Assembly (NCBI GenBank): GCA_905339165.1
Contig: CAJPFH010000062.1
Span: 1 to 64,000 of the forward strand
DNA: 64,000 nt
Direction of reading: 5' to 3'
Source: Flavobacteriales bacterium
GTDB taxonomy: Bacteria; Bacteroidota; Bacteroidia; Flavobacteriales_E; Vicingaceae
Position numbers and translations under genes: made by a program. Below the pieces are notes generated by a model, which ran no database searches, was not told where the DNA came from, and worked only from the letters and a program-made list of their open reading frames with translations. This document shows positions 61,145 through 64,000 of the stretch, piece by piece. Position 1 is the first letter of the stretch. The number at the start of each line of letters is the position of its first letter.

Positions 61145-61931
61145 TTTTAATCTCCCTTACATACCTGAAAGGGAACAAAAACCTCGAAAAAAAGGCATTA
61201 CCATGGTAATGGATAAAGGGCTAAGTCTTCGAGAAGCCGAAAATATGATAGAAGCAAGCGGACACTTAATAGATATTGTAAAACTTGGTTTTGGAACCTC
61301 ACACGTAACCAATCATTTGGCACAGAAAATAAAACTTTACCAAAAAGAGAAAATTAAAGTGTACTTCGGAGGCACACTTTTCGAAGCTTTTGTGGTAAGA
61401 AAAAAATTCAGAGAATACCTTAGAGTGATAGAGAAATTTGGAGTAGATGCCGTAGAAGTTTCAGATGGTTCCATCGTTCTAGACCATAAAAAGAAATGTA
61501 AATACATATCGCAGATAGCCAAAAATTACACTGTATTTTCCGAAGTAGGTTCAAAAGAAGCGGGCATACTCATTAGCCCCGGAAAATGGATAAGTATGAT
61601 GCAACAAGAATTAGAAGCCGGCTCGTGGAAAGTAATTGCCGAAGCGAGAGAAAGCGGAAACGTAGGTATTTACAGGCCAAACGGATCGGCTCACAGCACT
61701 TTGGTAAATAAAATTTTAGAAAAAGTGCCTAAAGATTCTATTATGTGGGAAGCTCCTCACAAACCTCAACAAGTTTGGTTTATAAAGTTATTAGGTCCCA
61801 ACGTAAACTTAGGAAATATTGCCCCCAATGAAGTAATTCCACTTGAAACACTACGATTAGGTTTAAGAGGCGATACCTTTTTCTCCTTTTTACCCGAAAA
61901 AATTGTGAAAGAAAGTAAACAGGGCGTTTAA
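61134..61931 (+). CDS. comA: Phosphosulfolactate synthase (ComA-like)
   Basis: 265 residues. Contains the features of the family that adds sulfite to phosphoenolpyruvate: LREAENMIEASGHLIDIVKL and GFGTS near the start, YFGGTLFEAFVV, VEVSDGSIVLD, and SEVGSKE. ComA is the first step of coenzyme M synthesis in methanogens. This phylum has no known coenzyme M pathway, so the product is more likely sulfolactate or a sulfonate precursor; the role is uncertain. It overlaps the TPR gene by 11 bases and is part of the TPR-aroE operon. Confidence 0.85.
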   Translation: MIYNFNLPYIPEREQKPRKKGITMVMDKGLSLREAENMIEASGHLIDIVKLGFGTSHVTNHLAQKIKLYQKEKIKVYFGGTLFEAFVVRKKFREYLRVIEKFGVDAVEVSDGSIVLDHKKKCKYISQIAKNYTVFSEVGSKEAGILISPGKWISMMQQELEAGSWKVIAEARESGNVGIYRPNGSAHSTLVNKILEKVPKDSIMWEAPHKPQQVWFIKLLGPNVNLGNIAPNEVIPLETLRLGLRGDTFFSFLPEKIVKESKQGV

Positions 61932-61941
61932 TTCGAATACC

Positions 61942-62232
61942 ATGCAGAAGTTGAAAAAAGAAGAATTTCAAAAAATTCTCGATACCAAACAAGATGTAGA
62001 AATCATTGATGTGAGGGAAGAATACGAATACGAAGAATTGAATATTGGCGGAAAAAATATTCCACTCAACGAGGTAATGAAAAATCTGGATAAAATAAAC
62101 ACAAACAAACCCATTATATTTTGTTGCAATTCAGGCCGAAAGGCTGCTGCCATTGCACACACTCTTGCCAAAAAAACAGGACTTAAAAATGTTTTTACCG
62201 TAGAGGTTGGTGTTTCAGCATTTATGTCATAA
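61942..62232 (+). CDS. Rhodanese-domain protein
   Basis: 96 residues, a single small rhodanese domain: VEIIDVREEYEYEELNIGG at the N-terminus and the active-site loop CNSGRKAAA with Cys62 (or Cys61). Cytoplasmic sulfur carrier. Follows phosphosulfolactate synthase by 10 bases; another sulfur-linked gene in this operon. Confidence 0.88.
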   Translation: MQKLKKEEFQKILDTKQDVEIIDVREEYEYEELNIGGKNIPLNEVMKNLDKINTNKPIIFCCNSGRKAAAIAHTLAKKTGLKNVFTVEVGVSAFMS

Positions 62233-62241
62233 TTTCTATTG

Positions 62242-63174
62242 ATGAAAAGAACGCTGAAAGACTATTTTGTAGTTGCCTCCAAAGGCATAGCCATGGGAGC
62301 AGCCGATGTTATTCCGGGTGTATCGGGTGGTACCATAGCTTTTATTTCGGGCATCTATGAAGAATTTATAGATGCACTGAAATCTTTTAACTTTTCCCTT
62401 ATAAGAAAACTTAAAAACGAGGGGTTAGCCGAAACATGGAAACATATAAACGGAAATTTTTTACTTGCACTTTTTTCCGGAATACTGATTAGTATTGTTT
62501 CACTGGCAAAATTAATTGGGTATTTACTACTGCATCATGCCGAAATTCTTTGGTCGTTTTTTTTCGGTTTAATTCTCGCCTCCACGTATTTCATTGGAAA
62601 AAAAATTGGTCGCTGGAATGTTTATCCCGTATTTTTTTTACTTGTAGGAATTATTATTGCGTATTATATTACCGTAGCAGCCCCTACCGAAACACCCGAA
62701 TATACGTGGTTTATAATACTTGCCGGAGCCATTGCTATTTGTGCTATGATTTTGCCCGGAATTTCAGGTAGTTTCATTTTGCTCTTGTTGGGAAAATATG
62801 CTTTTATTTTAAATGCTGTTAGCACTCTAAATATAAAAGTGCTTATCTCTTTTGCCATAGGTTGTGTGTTGGGATTAATTTCATTTTCTCATGTTTTATC
62901 TTGGATGTTTAGAAAATACCACGATATAACAATGGCACTGCTTACCGGTTTTATGATTGGCTCTCTAAATAAAGTATGGCCATGGAAAAACACCTTGTTG
63001 TGGGGTACAGACCATCATGGTAAACAAATAGCACTGAAGCAAACGAGTGTTTTACCCGGGTACTACGAAAACGATCCGCACTTACTGTATTGTATTCTGT
63101 TTGCTGTGCTGGGTTTGGTAGTAATTATACTTTTAGAGAAACAATCAAATAATAATATCCCTACTCAGAAATGA
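62242..63174 (+). CDS. DUF368 membrane protein, probable undecaprenyl-phosphate flippase
   Basis: 310 residues from the ATG at 62242 (MKRTLKDYFVVASKGIAMGAADVIPG); a TTG one codon earlier is an alternative. About nine hydrophobic helices. Two pseudo-repeats hold the signature turns DVIPGVSGGT near the N-terminus and MILPGISGSFILLLLGKY in the middle. DUF368 proteins (PopT) have been reported as undecaprenyl-phosphate translocases that recycle the lipid carrier for cell-wall and O-antigen synthesis. The aroE ATG overlaps its TGA by four bases. Confidence 0.9.
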   Translation: MKRTLKDYFVVASKGIAMGAADVIPGVSGGTIAFISGIYEEFIDALKSFNFSLIRKLKNEGLAETWKHINGNFLLALFSGILISIVSLAKLIGYLLLHHAEILWSFFFGLILASTYFIGKKIGRWNVYPVFFLLVGIIIAYYITVAAPTETPEYTWFIILAGAIAICAMILPGISGSFILLLLGKYAFILNAVSTLNIKVLISFAIGCVLGLISFSHVLSWMFRKYHDITMALLTGFMIGSLNKVWPWKNTLLWGTDHHGKQIALKQTSVLPGYYENDPHLLYCILFAVLGLVVIILLEKQSNNNIPTQK

Positions 63175-63908
63175 AAACTTATGGCCTCGTTGGTTTTCCT
63201 CTTTCTCATTCTTTTTCTAAAACCTATTTTACAGAAAAATTTCTGAAAGAAAACATACAAAATTGCGAATACCTGAATTTTGAATTAGAGAAAATATCTT
63301 TCCTTCCCGAATTACTAGAGAGTAACCAAAATATAGTTGGTTTTAATGTTACTGTACCTTATAAACAATCTATTATTCCGTACCTGCACGAACTGGACAA
63401 AACAGCCGAAAAAATTGGGGCAGTAAATACAGTAAAAATAAACAAGGGTAAACTAATCGGCTACAACACCGATGAATATGGTTTTCGCTTTTCCTTAAAA
63501 CCTTTTTTAGAAAAAAAGCACCGGAATGCATTGATATTAGGAAATGGTGGAGCATCTAGGGCTGTTCAGTATGTACTAAAAGACCTTGGAATAGAATATA
63601 CTATAGCACAAAGAAACCCTGAGAAAAAAGAGCATCTTTCATTCACAGAAATTACAGAAAAGGTTATTCAATACCATTTACTTATTATAAATACCACTCC
63701 GGTTGGAATGTATCCAAACGTAAATGCTTGCATAGATTTACCTTATCATTGCATAAGCAAAGAACATTTGCTGTACGACCTTATATATAATCCGGCTAAA
63801 ACCCTCTTTTTAAAAAAAGCAGAACAACAAAACGCAAGCACAATAAATGGGTTAAGTATGCTGCAACTCCAAGCAGAAAAAGCATGGAATATATGGAATA
63901 ACCACTAA
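63171..63908 (+). CDS. aroE: Shikimate dehydrogenase
   Basis: 245 residues. Substrate site SHSFS (12-16), catalytic Lys65 in NVTVPYKQ and Asp101 in NTDEYGF; NADP-binding loop GNGGASRAV (about 124-132). Fourth step of aromatic amino acid synthesis. Start overlaps the DUF368 stop (ATGA), the last gene of the operon. Confidence 0.95.
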   Translation: MKTYGLVGFPLSHSFSKTYFTEKFLKENIQNCEYLNFELEKISFLPELLESNQNIVGFNVTVPYKQSIIPYLHELDKTAEKIGAVNTVKINKGKLIGYNTDEYGFRFSLKPFLEKKHRNALILGNGGASRAVQYVLKDLGIEYTIAQRNPEKKEHLSFTEITEKVIQYHLLIINTTPVGMYPNVNACIDLPYHCISKEHLLYDLIYNPAKTLFLKKAEQQNASTINGLSMLQLQAEKAWNIWNNH

Positions 63909-63914
63909 TTCGTC

Positions 63915-63922
63915 TATTTTTG
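63915..63922 (+). promoter_or_regulatory. Candidate -7 promoter element for the right-edge gene
   Basis: TATTTTTG, a full TAnnTTTG match, 64 bases before the ATG at 63987. The intervening stretch has no clear hairpin. Confidence 0.3.
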
Positions 63923-63986
63923 TTTTTTTTACTCAACCTTTTTTAGTAGTATTACGTCAAATTACAAAAGAGCTAAAGTTAGTAAC

Positions 63987-64000
63987 ATGAAAAAAATAGT
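63987..64000 (+). CDS. Possible start of a gene with a signal peptide, cut by the window edge
   Basis: ATG AAA AAA ATA begins at 63987, the same MKKI opening used by many exported proteins in this window, with a promoter-like element upstream. Only four full codons are in the window, so the product cannot be named. Confidence 0.35.

Noticed and set aside
1-64000. tRNA, rRNA, CRISPR, insertion sequence, prophage or defence genes
   Set aside because: No tRNA-like T-loop was found on reading the intergenic gaps, no direct-repeat array, and no transposase, integrase or known defence domain among the proteins.

Overview
The window is a contiguous stretch of chromosome from a member of the Bacteroidota. 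The grounds are AT-rich DNA, type IX secretion (T9SS) sorting domains of both type A and type B, a PorP/SprF-family protein, a TonB-dependent receptor with an N-terminal carboxypeptidase-regulatory domain, many Bacteroidota-type lipoproteins, and at least fourteen good matches to the Bacteroidota -7 promoter element TAnnTTTG just upstream of genes. Coding density is very high. There is no intergenic gap over about 170 bases, and I see no tRNA, rRNA, CRISPR array, insertion sequence, prophage or obvious defence island. It reads as core genome of a free-living, peptide-using, probably surface-associated bacterium; I cannot resolve the order or genus.

Layout. 1-10 kb: the tail of a T9SS type B protein; a lipoprotein prolyl oligopeptidase divergent from a DUF885 protein; a large glycine-rich/PKD cell-surface protein; a hotdog thioesterase coupled to an M23/LysM endopeptidase; small conserved proteins. 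10-18.5 kb: an outer-membrane LptD homologue in an operon with an unusual lipoprotein RidA, divergent (with overlapping promoters) from an operon of peptidoglycan amidase, MCE/MlaD protein, two Hdr-like Fe-S proteins and a conserved unknown. 18.5-24.8 kb: prmC divergent from ribD, an EamA transporter, recG. 24.8-30 kb: a Reg_prop/Y_Y_Y/SpoIIE sensor-phosphatase and a T9SS type A protein. 30-40 kb: pheT, a CoA-binding protein, two envelope proteins, a class III aminotransferase, an ECF sigma / membrane anti-sigma / CpxP-like operon, dapF and a DEAD-box helicase. 40-46 kb: a papain-like C1 peptidase, a TonB receptor with a His-rich DUF4625 lipoprotein, a dicluster ferredoxin divergent from a LuxC-type acyl-CoA reductase. 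46-50 kb: a PKD/type B sorted protein and its PorP/SprF partner. 50-64 kb: a beta-helix-type lipoprotein, mnmD, an EVE protein, an S46 dipeptidyl-peptidase with DPP11-like specificity residue, a DASS transporter between two MORN-like proteins, and a TPR / phosphosulfolactate synthase / rhodanese / DUF368 / aroE operon running to the right edge.

The genes together suggest heavy investment in the envelope (LptD, MCE, amidase, M23, T9SS cargo, undecaprenyl-phosphate recycling) and in extracellular or periplasmic peptide use (S9A, DUF885, C1, S46). I found no clear-cut new defence or mobile system. The most worthwhile leads are the lipoprotein RidA behind lptD, the amidase-MCE-HdrCE/HdrB-unknown operon, the His-rich TonB module, phosphosulfolactate synthase in the aroE operon, a set of TTG starts supported by promoter position, and two genes whose promoter sits so close to the ATG that their mRNAs should be leaderless.
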